This document shows positions 1 through 8,480 of a DNA stretch of 64,000 bases, one piece after another. The notes under the pieces were generated by a model. That model was not told the DNA's origin, did no database searches, and was given only the letters and a program-made list of their open reading frames with translations. Source of the DNA: Rhizobium sp. CB3090 (lineage in GTDB: Bacteria; Pseudomonadota; Alphaproteobacteria; Rhizobiales; Rhizobiaceae); the NCBI RefSeq assembly GCF_029714285.1, contig NZ_CP121662.1, forward strand, positions 1,364,001 to 1,428,000, given 5' to 3'. A program made the position numbers and the translations under genes. Numbering within the stretch: the first letter of the stretch is position 1; each line of letters starts with the position of its first letter.

Positions 1-1
1 A

Positions 2-589
2 GGCGTCATCATGACCTTCAATGACGATGGGCTCATCTTCCTGGGAAGCGGGTCCTTTGCCTCTCTGCCGATGCCCGTCGTCATCTGGCTGTTAGTGGCA
101 CTGGCGGTCATTCTTCTGGTGAGGCGCACGGCGCTCGGCATGCTTGTCGAGGCCATCGGCATCAACCGGCGGGCCAGCACGCTGTCGGGCATTCAGACGC
201 CGGTGCTGCTGATCGCCGCCTATGCTCTGAGCGGCCTTTGCGCCTCTATCGCCGGCATCATAGTTTCCGCCGATATCAAGGGTGCCGATGCGAACAATGC
301 CGGTCTCTGGTTGGAGCTCGACGCGATCCTGGCCGTTGTCGTCGGCGGCAATTCCCTTCTTGGCGGGCGCTTCAGTATTGTCGGCTCGTTGATCGGTGCG
401 ATGATCATCCAGTCGGTCAATACCGGCATTCTGTTGTCCGGCTTCCCGCCGGAATTCAATCTGGTGATCAAGGCCGTTATCGTCATCATTATTCTGGTCA
501 TCCAGTCTCCAGCGCTTCAATCCGTCTCGGCGTTTTTCTGGCGTCGGCGCGGCACGGCACAGATGGTCCATGAGGAGCAGGCAAAGTGA
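2..589 (+). CDS. ytfT: Sugar ABC transporter permease, YtfT-type (5' end outside window)
   Basis: Inner-membrane permease of a carbohydrate ABC importer. The reading frame is open to the left edge, so only about the C-terminal 195 residues of a protein normally near 330 are seen. It has several hydrophobic spans and a conserved block around LELDAILAVVVGGNSLLGG, typical of the RbsC/YtfT permease family. NTGILLSGF near the end resembles E. coli YtfT, a galactofuranose importer subunit. Its stop overlaps the next permease start by 4 bp (GTGA), indicating translational coupling. The sugar cannot be deduced. The binding protein and ATPase are presumably upstream of the window. Confidence 0.85.
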   Translation, partial: GVIMTFNDDGLIFLGSGSFASLPMPVVIWLLVALAVILLVRRTALGMLVEAIGINRRASTLSGIQTPVLLIAAYALSGLCASIAGIIVSADIKGADANNAGLWLELDAILAVVVGGNSLLGGRFSIVGSLIGAMIIQSVNTGILLSGFPPEFNLVIKAVIVIIILVIQSPALQSVSAFFWRRRGTAQMVHEEQAK

Positions 590-1554
590 ATTCGAAATAT
601 CTTCCTCTGCTTGCGACGATCGTCATTTTTCTGCTGGCCTATACCGGCTGCGTGCTGCAGTTTCCGACCATGCTGTCGACGCGCGTTATCGGCAATCTGC
701 TGACGGACAATGCTTTTCTCGGAATTGCGGCGGTCGGCATGACCTTCGTCATCCTCTCCGGCGGCATCGATCTATCGATCGGTTCGGTCATCGCCTTTAC
801 TGGCGTCTTCCTGGCGATCATTCTCAGGGATACCTCGATCCATCCTTTGCTCGCCTTCGCGCTTGTTCTGGCGATCACGACGGTCTTCGGCGCGGGCATG
901 GGTGCCATCATCCACTATCTCAGCATGCCGCCCTTCATCGTCACGCTGGCGGGCATGTTTCTTGCGCGCGGTATAGCTTTCGTCCTGTCGATCGACAGCA
1001 TCCCGATCGAGCATGATTTCTATTCGCAACTGAGCGATCTGTATCTGCTGCTGCCGGGCGGCGGTCGTCTGACGCTGATCGGCGGAATCATGCTTATCGT
1101 CTTCGCCGGAGGTATCGTGCTGGCGCATCGCACCCGCTTCGGAGCCAACGTCTATGCGCTGGGTGGTGGGGTGCAGACGGCGCAGTTGATGGGCGTTCCG
1201 GTGGGCCGCACGACGATCCAGATCTACGCGCTGTCCGGCTTTCTCGCCGGTCTATCCGGAATCGTTTTTTCGCTCTATACATCGGCCGGATATTCGCTGG
1301 CTACCGTTGGTGTCGAGCTGGATGCAATTGCGGCAGTGGTCATAGGCGGAACATTGCTGACGGGGGGAGCAGGGTTCGTAGGAGGAACTCTCATCGGAAT
1401 TCTCATACAGGGCTTGATTCAGACTTATATCACCTTTGATGGAACGCTCTCCAGTTGGTGGACTAAGATATTGATCGGGCTGCTGCTGTTTGCGTTTATT
1501 CTGATGCAGAAGGGGCTTCTGCTACTTTCCCGTTTCAATCGACGTTTCGCCTGA
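586..1554 (+). CDS. yjfF: Sugar ABC transporter permease, YjfF-type
   Basis: Second membrane subunit of the same importer, 322 aa, starting at GTG within the preceding gene's stop. About eight to nine hydrophobic segments are visible. The motif GGIDLSIGS (about residue 60) and the stretch PPFIVTLAGMFLARGIAF are characteristic of YjfF. A second conserved loop reads ELDAIAAVVIGGTLLTGG. YtfT and YjfF normally form a heterodimeric channel served by a YtfR ATPase and a YtfQ binding protein, which are not in the window. Galactofuranose is the E. coli substrate; substrate here is inferred only as a sugar. Confidence 0.88.
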   Translation: MNSKYLPLLATIVIFLLAYTGCVLQFPTMLSTRVIGNLLTDNAFLGIAAVGMTFVILSGGIDLSIGSVIAFTGVFLAIILRDTSIHPLLAFALVLAITTVFGAGMGAIIHYLSMPPFIVTLAGMFLARGIAFVLSIDSIPIEHDFYSQLSDLYLLLPGGGRLTLIGGIMLIVFAGGIVLAHRTRFGANVYALGGGVQTAQLMGVPVGRTTIQIYALSGFLAGLSGIVFSLYTSAGYSLATVGVELDAIAAVVIGGTLLTGGAGFVGGTLIGILIQGLIQTYITFDGTLSSWWTKILIGLLLFAFILMQKGLLLLSRFNRRFA

Positions 1555-1570
1555 GGGAAGGACAGAGCGC

Positions 1571-2317
1571 TTGCGCAGCAGATTGCTTGAAACAAGAAAG
1601 ACCGAAGGGAAATCACGAACCAGCCATGCGCAGGTCGTGGATGATCTCGGAAAAGCGATCGTGTCTGGCGCCTTTCCCGTCGGCAGCATTCTTCCCGGTG
1701 ACAGCGATCTTCTGCAACGGTTCAAGGTGTCGCGCACGGTCCTGCGTGAGAGCATGAAGACGCTCGCGGCAAAAGGTTTGGTCGTTCCGCGCGCCCGGGT
1801 CGGAACGCGTGTCACCGAGAAGATCCATTGGAACATGTTCGACAGCGCCGTGCTGACGTGGCACTTTGAAAGCGGCGTCAACGAAGAGTTCCTTCTCCAC
1901 CTCTATGACATCCGCTTGGCCTTCGAGCCGTTTGCCGCCAGTCTCGTGGCGGAGCGCGCCAGCCCTGAGGAAATCGAATTGTTGCGGCGGCTTGCGATGA
2001 CGATGGCCGCACCGGAACACACTCCGGACAGTCTCGCCATCGCCGACCTTCATTTTCATCTGGCAATCACAGAAGCGTCCCACAATCCCTTCATGCGCTC
2101 GCTCGGCGGCTTGATAGAAGCGGCCCTCGTTGGCATGTTCCGGATGAGCGCGCCTCCCTCCAGCAACGGCTTTGGCAACATTGCCGATACGCATATGGCC
2201 ATCGTGGACGCTATCGCGGCTCACGACGGGCTGGCGGCGCACAAGGCGATGGAATTCGTTATTTTCGACGGCCGCAAACACGTCCAGCAGGCCTTCGCCG
2301 CACTCGCGGACGCTTGA
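1571..2317 (+). CDS. FadR/GntR-family transcriptional regulator (FCD domain)
   Basis: 248-aa regulator with an N-terminal winged helix (about residues 15-85; recognition region VSRTVLRESMKTLAAKGLV) followed by an all-helical FCD ligand-binding domain. FCD metal-ligand positions appear present (D..R in the LYDIRLAFEP helix, then H residues in DLHFHLAITEASHN). The start is a TTG preceded by a GGAAGGA-like ribosome-binding site. It begins 16 bp after the permease stop, so it is probably cotranscribed and controls the importer locus in response to a sugar acid or related metabolite. That role is inferred from context. Confidence 0.85.
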   Translation: MRSRLLETRKTEGKSRTSHAQVVDDLGKAIVSGAFPVGSILPGDSDLLQRFKVSRTVLRESMKTLAAKGLVVPRARVGTRVTEKIHWNMFDSAVLTWHFESGVNEEFLLHLYDIRLAFEPFAASLVAERASPEEIELLRRLAMTMAAPEHTPDSLAIADLHFHLAITEASHNPFMRSLGGLIEAALVGMFRMSAPPSSNGFGNIADTHMAIVDAIAAHDGLAAHKAMEFVIFDGRKHVQQAFAALADA

Positions 2318-2419
2318 CGCCTACGTCTAATTTCGCCGTAGTTCACCGCTCAACTAGTTGCTATGAGGAGACGAAGCCTGTCCCTGGGCTTCGTCGGACC
2401 GTATCTTTCGGAGCTTGAA

Positions 2420-3781
2420 ATGGAACGCACCTGCCTCGCCATCATCCTCGCCGCCGGCGACAGCACCCGTATGAAGTCATCGATCTCCAAGGTGCTGCAC
2501 CCGATCGCCGGCCGTCCGATGATCGCGCATGTGATGGAAGCGATCGCCAAGACCGATATTTCCACTGCTGCGCTCGTCGTCGGACGCGATGCGGAGAAGG
2601 TCGCCGCCGCGGCCTCCGTCGCCGGCGTCAAGGTGGAAGCCTATCTGCAGAAGGAGCGCCTCGGCACCGGCCATGCCGTGCTCGCCGCTCGTGAGGCGAT
2701 TGCAGAGGGCTATGACGATATTCTGGTGGCCTATGGCGACGTGCCGCTGCTCACCGACGCGCCGCTTCGCGCAGCACGTCAAGGGCTGGCCGAAGGCAAC
2801 GACATCGTCGTTATCGGCTTTCACACGGAAAATCCAAATGCCTATGGCAGGCTGCTCGTCAAGGACGGTGAGCTGATCGCCATTCGCGAAGCCAAGGATG
2901 CGACCGATGCCGAGCTTGCGGTTACCTGGTGCAACAGCGGCCTGATGGCGATCAACGGCCGCAAGGCGCTCGACCTGCTCGACCGCATCGGCAACGACAA
3001 TGCCAAGCGCGAATATTATCTGACCGATCTCGTCGAGATCGCCCGCTCCCTCGGCGGCCGTGCGGTCGCCGTCGATGCGCCGGAAGTGGAGATGACCGGC
3101 TGCAACAACCGCGCTGAACTCGCCTTTATCGAACGCCTCTGGCAGGAGCGGCGGCGTCAGGAACTGATGCTTTCGGGCGTCACCATGATCGCGCCCGAAA
3201 CAGTGTTCCTTGCCTACGACACGGTGGTCGGCCAGGACGCGCTGATCGAGCCGAACGTCGTCTTCGGTCCCGGCGCCGTTATCGACGGGGGTGCGGTCAT
3301 TCACGCTTTCTCGCATATCGAAGGCGCCCATGTCAGCGCCGGCGCCACGGTCGGCCCGTTCGCGCGGCTACGCCCGGGTGCGGACCTTTCTGGCGGTTCG
3401 AAGGTCGGCAACTTCTGTGAGGTGAAGAACGGCAAAATCGGCGAGGGCGCCAAGGTCAACCATCTGACCTATATCGGCGACGCCACCATCGGGGCCGGGA
3501 GCAATATCGGCGCGGGCACGATTACCTGCAACTATGATGGCGTCAACAAGCATGAGACCCATATCGGCGCAAACAGTTTCATCGGCTCGAACTCGTCGCT
3601 GGTTGCGCCCGTGCGCATCGGCGACAGCGCCTATGTTGCCTCGGGCAGTGTCATCACTGAGGATGTCCCGGCAGAAGCGCTTGCCTTCGGACGCGCCCGC
3701 CAGGAGATAAAACCTGGCCGTGCCAAGGTCATTCGCGAGCGGGCCCTAGCCATCAAGGCGGCGAAGAAGGGCAGCCACTAA
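2420..3781 (+). CDS. glmU: Bifunctional UDP-N-acetylglucosamine pyrophosphorylase / glucosamine-1-phosphate N-acetyltransferase
   Basis: Makes UDP-GlcNAc from glucosamine-1-phosphate, acetyl-CoA and UTP for peptidoglycan and LPS. The 453-aa length is normal. The N-terminal nucleotidyltransferase carries the [11 protein letters not shown] signature (residues 9-19); the C-terminal half is a left-handed beta helix of hexapeptide repeats from about residue 250, with the acetyltransferase segment [17 protein letters not shown] chose the ATG at 2420 because GGAG lies 6 bp upstream and homologues start at [13 protein letters not shown]; an in-frame start at 2363 would add 19 unconserved residues. 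GlmS follows after 219 bp, so the two pathway enzymes are neighbours but not tightly coupled. Confidence 0.96.
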   Translation: MERTCLAIILAAGDSTRMKSSISKVLHPIAGRPMIAHVMEAIAKTDISTAALVVGRDAEKVAAAASVAGVKVEAYLQKERLGTGHAVLAAREAIAEGYDDILVAYGDVPLLTDAPLRAARQGLAEGNDIVVIGFHTENPNAYGRLLVKDGELIAIREAKDATDAELAVTWCNSGLMAINGRKALDLLDRIGNDNAKREYYLTDLVEIARSLGGRAVAVDAPEVEMTGCNNRAELAFIERLWQERRRQELMLSGVTMIAPETVFLAYDTVVGQDALIEPNVVFGPGAVIDGGAVIHAFSHIEGAHVSAGATVGPFARLRPGADLSGGSKVGNFCEVKNGKIGEGAKVNHLTYIGDATIGAGSNIGAGTITCNYDGVNKHETHIGANSFIGSNSSLVAPVRIGDSAYVASGSVITEDVPAEALAFGRARQEIKPGRAKVIRERALAIKAAKKGSH

Positions 3782-3793
3782 GCCTAAAGTCCA

Positions 3794-3841
3794 GCGCATG
3801 AGCCCTTAAATCGGAATCGATTTAAGGAAAGGATTATGCGC
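3794..3841. repeat. Imperfect palindromic intergenic repeat
   Basis: Between glmU and glmS the DNA forms an imperfect palindrome. Its centre is TTAAATCG-GAAT-CGATTTAA and its outer arms start and end with GCGCAT/ATGCGC. The arrangement resembles the dispersed palindromic elements common in Rhizobium intergenic regions. The folded RNA would lie in the trailer of glmU. No uridine run follows, so it is not a standard terminator. Assignment to a named repeat family is from memory of the general pattern. Confidence 0.6.
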
Positions 3842-4000
3842 TACTCTAAAGTCCTGCTGCGTCCCCAGCGCATCCTTTGGATGCTTCGGCGCGGTAGGGT
3901 CGCGTAACGGTCAGAAACCGAAAGTGACCGTCACGGCGATTGAGAAAACTATTAGAATCATTAGGACTTGCCCCAACATTTTGGGCAGACGGAGAGTTGC

Positions 4001-5827
4001 ATGTGCGGCATCGTGGGAATTGTCGGAACGAAGGCTGTGGCGGGACGATTGGTGGATGCCTTGCGGCGTCTCGAATATCGCGGCTATGATTCGGCTGGCG
4101 TTGCCACCATCCATAACGGCGTCATGGATCGTCGCCGCGCCGAAGGAAAACTCTTCAATCTCGAAAAGCGGCTCGATGTGGAACCGCTGCCCGGCATCAC
4201 CGGCATTGCCCACACCCGTTGGGCGACCCACGGCGTTCCCAATGAAACCAATGCCCATCCGCATTTTGTCGAGGGCGTCGCCGTCGTCCATAACGGCATC
4301 ATCGAGAATTTCTCCGAGCTGCGCGAGGAATTGAAGGCTGAAGGCAAGATTTTTGCTTCGCAGACCGATACGGAAGTGGTCGCGCATCTCCTGGCGAAAT
4401 ATCTCCGCCAGGGCCTCGATCCGCGCGCAGCCATGCTGAAGATGCTGAACCGCATAACCGGTGCATATGCACTGGTCGTCATGTTCCAGGACGATCCCAA
4501 TACGCTCATGGCAGCCCGCTCCGGCCCGCCGCTTGCCATCGGTTTCGGCAATGGCGAGATGTTCCTTGGCTCCGACGCCATCGCGCTGGCGCCCTTCACC
4601 AACGAGATTACCTATCTCGTCGACGGCGACTGCGCGATCATTACCCGCGACGGCGCCACAGTCGTCGATTTCAGCGGCCAGGAGGTCAGCCGCGTTCGGC
4701 AGATATCGCAGGCGGTTGCCTACGTGGTCGACAAGGGCAATCATCGCCACTTCATGGAAAAGGAAATTTACGAGCAGCCGGAGGTGATCTCCCATGCGCT
4801 CAGCCAATATGTCGATTTCTTCAGTCATCGGGTGCACGCATCCGCATCGCCGATCGATTTCAGCGTGGTGTCCAGCTTGGCGATCTCAGCCTGCGGCACG
4901 GCCTATCTCGCCGGCCTGATCGGCAAATATTGGTTCGAGCGCTATGCCCGCCTGCCGGTCGAGATCGATGTCGCCTCCGAATTCCGCTATCGCGAGATGC
5001 CGCTATTGCCATCGCAAGCCGCGCTGTTCATCTCGCAATCCGGTGAAACCGCCGATACGCTGGCATCGCTGCGCTACTGCAGGGACAATGGCCTGAAGAT
5101 CGGTGCCGTGGTCAATGTCAAGGAATCGACCATCGCGCGCGAATCCGATGCCGTGTTCCCGATCATGGCCGGCCCTGAAATCGGCGTTGCCTCCACCAAG
5201 GCCTTCACCTGCCAGCTTGCAGTCCTGGCGTCTTTGGCGATCGGCGCCGGCAAGGCGCGTGGTACGGTCAGCGCTGAGGACGAACAAGCGATGGTGGGTC
5301 ATCTCGTCGAGATGCCGCGCATCATGGCCCGGGTGCTGAACATTATTCAGCCGCAGATGGAAAGCCTTGCCCGCGAGATCTCCAAGTTCAAGGACGTGCT
5401 CTATCTCGGCCGTGGCACCAGCTTCCCGCTCGCCTTGGAAGGCGCGCTGAAGCTCAAGGAAATCTCCTATATCCACGCCGAAGGCTACGCCGCAGGCGAA
5501 CTGAAGCATGGGCCGATCGCGCTGATCGACGAGAACATGCCTGTTATCGTCATCGCGCCCTACGACCGCTTCTTCGACAAGACCGTCTCCAACATGCAGG
5601 AGGTGGCGGCGCGTGGCGGCCGCATCATCTTTATCACCGACGAGGCCGGGGCTGCGGCTTCGACCTTGCCGACCATGGCGACGATCATCCTGCCTGTTGT
5701 CGATGAAATCATCGCGCCGATGATCTTCTCGCTGCCGATCCAACTGCTTGCCTATCACACCGCTGTCTTCATGGGCACGGACGTCGATCAGCCGCGCAAT
5801 CTGGCCAAGTCGGTGACGGTGGAATAG
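4001..5827 (+). CDS. glmS: Glutamine--fructose-6-phosphate aminotransferase (isomerizing)
   Basis: Converts fructose-6-phosphate and glutamine to glucosamine-6-phosphate, the first step toward UDP-GlcNAc. 608 aa, the usual length. The N-terminal glutamine amidotransferase class-II domain begins MCGIVGIVG, so Cys2 becomes the N-terminal nucleophile; RGYDSAG and HTRWATHG follow. Two SIS sugar-isomerase domains occupy about residues 290-600 (ACGTAYLAG, SQSGETADT, GRGTSFPLALEGALKLKE) and the protein ends LAKSVTVE as expected. The ATG at 4001 is fixed by the nucleophile and by GGAGAG upstream. No glmS ribozyme is recognisable in the leader. Confidence 0.97.
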   Translation: MCGIVGIVGTKAVAGRLVDALRRLEYRGYDSAGVATIHNGVMDRRRAEGKLFNLEKRLDVEPLPGITGIAHTRWATHGVPNETNAHPHFVEGVAVVHNGIIENFSELREELKAEGKIFASQTDTEVVAHLLAKYLRQGLDPRAAMLKMLNRITGAYALVVMFQDDPNTLMAARSGPPLAIGFGNGEMFLGSDAIALAPFTNEITYLVDGDCAIITRDGATVVDFSGQEVSRVRQISQAVAYVVDKGNHRHFMEKEIYEQPEVISHALSQYVDFFSHRVHASASPIDFSVVSSLAISACGTAYLAGLIGKYWFERYARLPVEIDVASEFRYREMPLLPSQAALFISQSGETADTLASLRYCRDNGLKIGAVVNVKESTIARESDAVFPIMAGPEIGVASTKAFTCQLAVLASLAIGAGKARGTVSAEDEQAMVGHLVEMPRIMARVLNIIQPQMESLAREISKFKDVLYLGRGTSFPLALEGALKLKEISYIHAEGYAAGELKHGPIALIDENMPVIVIAPYDRFFDKTVSNMQEVAARGGRIIFITDEAGAAASTLPTMATIILPVVDEIIAPMIFSLPIQLLAYHTAVFMGTDVDQPRNLAKSVTVE

Positions 5828-5856
5828 GTCGCATTCCCCGCTATTTTTCTAAAATA

Positions 5857-5896
5857 ACGTCATCGTGAACGGGGCTCCGATCCCCGTTGATGACGT
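5857..5896. terminator. Long stem-loop downstream of glmS
   Basis: ACGTCATC (5857-5864) pairs with GATGACGT (5889-5896) and AACGGGG with CCCCGTT, giving a 15-bp stem with a 3-nt bulge and a short loop. On the plus strand it is not followed by a T run, so it may be an mRNA-stabilising 3' structure rather than a classic intrinsic terminator. The minus-strand side is T-rich. Confidence 0.45.
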
Positions 5897-6003
5897 GACT
5901 GGCGGGTTGTGCGAAGCGCCGATTTCTGGCACGTTTGACATAGGAGATGGTGGGGGAATTTGCCGGTTAGCGGTGGCGACGGAACGGAGTTTTCGAACGG
6001 CGA

Positions 6004-6708
6004 ATGACTGAAAAACCCATCAAAATGTCTGTGGCAACGCGGATCAGAAACAATTTCCTGGCGGGCCTGATCATCTGCGCGCCGATCGCCATTACGCTCT
6101 GGCTCACTTGGTCTGTGGTCCACTGGGCCGATAGCTGGGTCAGGCCCTATATTCCGGCGCGCTACGATCCGGAAAGTTATCTGAACTTCGCCGTCCCCGG
6201 CACCGGCCTGGTGATCGCGATGATCTTCATCACGATCGTCGGCTTCCTCGCCAAGAACCTGATCGGTCAGAGCATCGTCCGCTTCGGCGAATCGATCGTG
6301 CATCGCGTGCCGCTGGTGCGAACGATCTACAAAAGCGTGAAGCAGATTTTTGAAACCGTGCTGAAAGAGCAGGGCACGTCTTTCAAGAAGGTCGGCCTGA
6401 TCGAATATCCGAGCCCCGGCCTATGGTCGATGGTGTTCATCTCGACCGACGCCAAGGGTGAAATTGCCTCGAAGTTCAACGCGATGGGCCATGATATGGT
6501 GGCCGTTTTCCTGCCGCCGACCCCTGTGCCGACAGCCGGCTTCCTGGTTTTCGTGCCGCGTGAAAAGATCACGATCCTGGACATGAGCCCGGAAGATGGC
6601 GCCAAGCTGCTGATCTCCGGCGGCTTGGTCTCGCCGGAATATCGGGAAAAGCTGATCGGCAAGGAACTGCCGCCGCCGGCGCCTGTTCCCGTAAAAACCT
6701 TGTCTTAG
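6004..6708 (+). CDS. DUF502 family inner-membrane protein
   Basis: 234-aa protein with two hydrophobic segments (about residues 18-40 and 63-85) and a soluble C-terminal domain, matching the DUF502 family found widely in bacteria and of undefined function. Recognisable family features are VHRVPLVRTIYKSVKQ after the second span, and PTPVPTAGFLVFVP. It ends with a proline-rich tail. The ATG at 6004 has only a distant GGAG upstream; a second ATG at 6025 is possible. It follows glmS by 176 bp on the same strand with a strong stem-loop between, so it is probably separately transcribed. Confidence 0.85.
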   Translation: MTEKPIKMSVATRIRNNFLAGLIICAPIAITLWLTWSVVHWADSWVRPYIPARYDPESYLNFAVPGTGLVIAMIFITIVGFLAKNLIGQSIVRFGESIVHRVPLVRTIYKSVKQIFETVLKEQGTSFKKVGLIEYPSPGLWSMVFISTDAKGEIASKFNAMGHDMVAVFLPPTPVPTAGFLVFVPREKITILDMSPEDGAKLLISGGLVSPEYREKLIGKELPPPAPVPVKTLS

Positions 6709-6759
6709 AACCACGCTTTTTCCGATCTCTTCCTGTCTCGCCCACGCGTTTGGAGCGAG

Positions 6760-6777
6760 TTGTCATGTCCTTATCAT
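6760..6777 (+). promoter_or_regulatory. Candidate Pho box (PhoB-binding site)
   Basis: Direct repeat TTGTCAT-N4-TTATCAT, the 7-4-7 layout of the PhoB box (consensus CTGTCAT-N4-CTGTCAT, 11 of 14 matches). A weak -10-like TAGACC follows 10 bp downstream, the spacing known for PhoB-activated promoters. It lies 164 bp before the phytase-like gene start. The call rests on pattern match and on the gene's family. Confidence 0.4.
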
Positions 6778-6941
6778 GTTGCCGTCCTAGACCGTCTGCC
6801 GGAAAGGCAAACGGGGCGCACCTCATTGTCGAAGGTCCGGGATCATCAGAGCCGGACATATCGTTCGTCGCGGCTTTGGGCCGCGTCTGAAGGTGAATGC
6901 CGTTCCAGCAAAAAGGGCTTTTTCATCAGGAGGATATTGCC

Positions 6942-8438
6942 TTGAAAAACTTGCGTTCAATGACATTGCCGCTGATTTCCGCAGCGCTCGCCACTTTCGT
7001 TTTCGCTGCCCCGGTCGCAGCCCTCGCCGACAACTCCGTCACCGTCGGCGGCGTCACGCTGGTCAACAAGGGCCGCGTCGCCGTCGGCCGCATCCCGGCC
7101 AATCTGCGCGACAAGTTCGGCGAGACTTTCGGCTCCGGTTCGGGCATGTCCATCGACACCAAGAGCTGGGTGCGCAATGCCGATGGTTCCTACAAAGGGT
7201 CACTGTGGCTGCTGCCGGATCGCGGCTACAATGCCGTCGGCACCACCGACTACCGTCCACGTCTCAACTCCATCGACGTCCAGTTGACGCCGGTTGCTCC
7301 GGGCGCAACGCCGCCGGCCGGTAAGGAACAGTCTGGCGTAGATGCAAAGCTCGCAAGCACCATGCTGCTGACGGACAACAAAGGCGCCGACACCACCGGT
7401 CTCGATCCGGCCAACGGCACCCGTCAACCGGCTGACGGCATGCCGCTGCTGCCCCAAGCGCCGAACGGCAAGATTTCGCTCGACACCGAAGCCGTCGCTC
7501 GACTGCCCGATGGCACGATGTTCATCAGCGACGAATATGGCCCCTATATCTATCGGTTCGCCGCCGATGGCCGCATGATGTCCGCAACACCGCCTCCGGC
7601 TGCGCTGCTGCCGATGCGCAATGGCGCCGTCAACTTCGCCTCCAACAATCCCGGTCCTGGCGAATCCGCTCCGGACCCGAAGGATCCGACCAGCGGCCGC
7701 CAGAACAATCAGGGCCTGGAAGGCATGTCCCTGACGCCGGACGGCAAATTCCTCATCGCCGTGCTGCAGTCCGCAACCCGCCAGGATGGCGGCGATTCCA
7801 GCCCGACCCGGCAGAATACCCGCGCGCTGGTCTATGATGCCGCCGATCCTGCGCATCTGAAGCTGGTGCATGAATATGTCGTGCCGCTGCCGGTCTTCAC
7901 CGATGCCAAAGGCAAGACGGCAGTTGCCGCCCAGAGCGAAATCGTTGCCCTCTCGCCGCAGACATTCCTCATGTTGGCCCGCGACAGCAACAACGGCTAC
8001 GGCGTGAAGGGCGATAAGTCGCTTTACCGCAGCATTAATGTCGTCGACGTCGCCGCTGCAACCGACATTGCCGGCAGCCAATTCGATGCCGACAAGCCGG
8101 TCGCTCCCAAGGGCGCTCTCGATCCGTCCGTGAAGCCCGCTGCAGTCAGCCAGTTCATCGATATCAACGACAGCGCCGACCTTGCTCGCTTCAGTCTCCA
8201 CAATGGCGCACCGAACGATCGCAACAATCTCTCCGAAAAGTGGGAAGCCATGTCGCTCGCAAGCGTCCAGGATCCCAAGCTGCCGGACGATTACTTCCTG
8301 TTCGTCGCCAATGACAACGACTTCCTGACCCAGGACGGTTTCCAGGTTGGCGCTGCCTATAAGGGTGATGGCGGAGCTGATGTCGATACCATGTTCCAGG
8401 TGTTCCAGGTCACGATCCCCGGCCTTTCCGCCAAGTAA
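6942..8438 (+). CDS. Exported phytase-like / esterase-like protein (Phytase-like domain)
   Basis: About 498 aa. A Sec signal peptide is clear (positively charged start, hydrophobic core, cleavage likely after AALA near residue 30), so it acts in the periplasm or outside. The remainder matches the 'esterase-like activity of phytase' family: WLLPDRGYN, MFISDEYGPYIYRF and NNQGLEGMSLTPDG are the kind of acidic beta-propeller motifs seen there. The start is taken at TTG 6942 because AGGAGG sits 8 bp upstream and the signal peptide begins there. Substrate unproven; a phosphate-ester role fits the candidate Pho box. It converges on recG. Confidence 0.8.
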   Translation: MKNLRSMTLPLISAALATFVFAAPVAALADNSVTVGGVTLVNKGRVAVGRIPANLRDKFGETFGSGSGMSIDTKSWVRNADGSYKGSLWLLPDRGYNAVGTTDYRPRLNSIDVQLTPVAPGATPPAGKEQSGVDAKLASTMLLTDNKGADTTGLDPANGTRQPADGMPLLPQAPNGKISLDTEAVARLPDGTMFISDEYGPYIYRFAADGRMMSATPPPAALLPMRNGAVNFASNNPGPGESAPDPKDPTSGRQNNQGLEGMSLTPDGKFLIAVLQSATRQDGGDSSPTRQNTRALVYDAADPAHLKLVHEYVVPLPVFTDAKGKTAVAAQSEIVALSPQTFLMLARDSNNGYGVKGDKSLYRSINVVDVAAATDIAGSQFDADKPVAPKGALDPSVKPAAVSQFIDINDSADLARFSLHNGAPNDRNNLSEKWEAMSLASVQDPKLPDDYFLFVANDNDFLTQDGFQVGAAYKGDGGADVDTMFQVFQVTIPGLSAK

Positions 8439-8450
8439 TGGCCCTTGATG

Positions 8451-8479
8451 TGGATGGACGCGGTTGCCGCGTCCATCCA
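8451..8479. terminator. Bidirectional terminator-type hairpin between convergent genes
   Basis: A perfect 13-bp stem (TGGATGGACGCGG with its complement) and a TTG loop occupy the gap between the phytase-like gene and recG, which converge. There is no long T run on either side, but the position and stability suggest shared transcript termination or 3'-end protection. Confidence 0.6.
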
Positions 8480-8480
8480 C

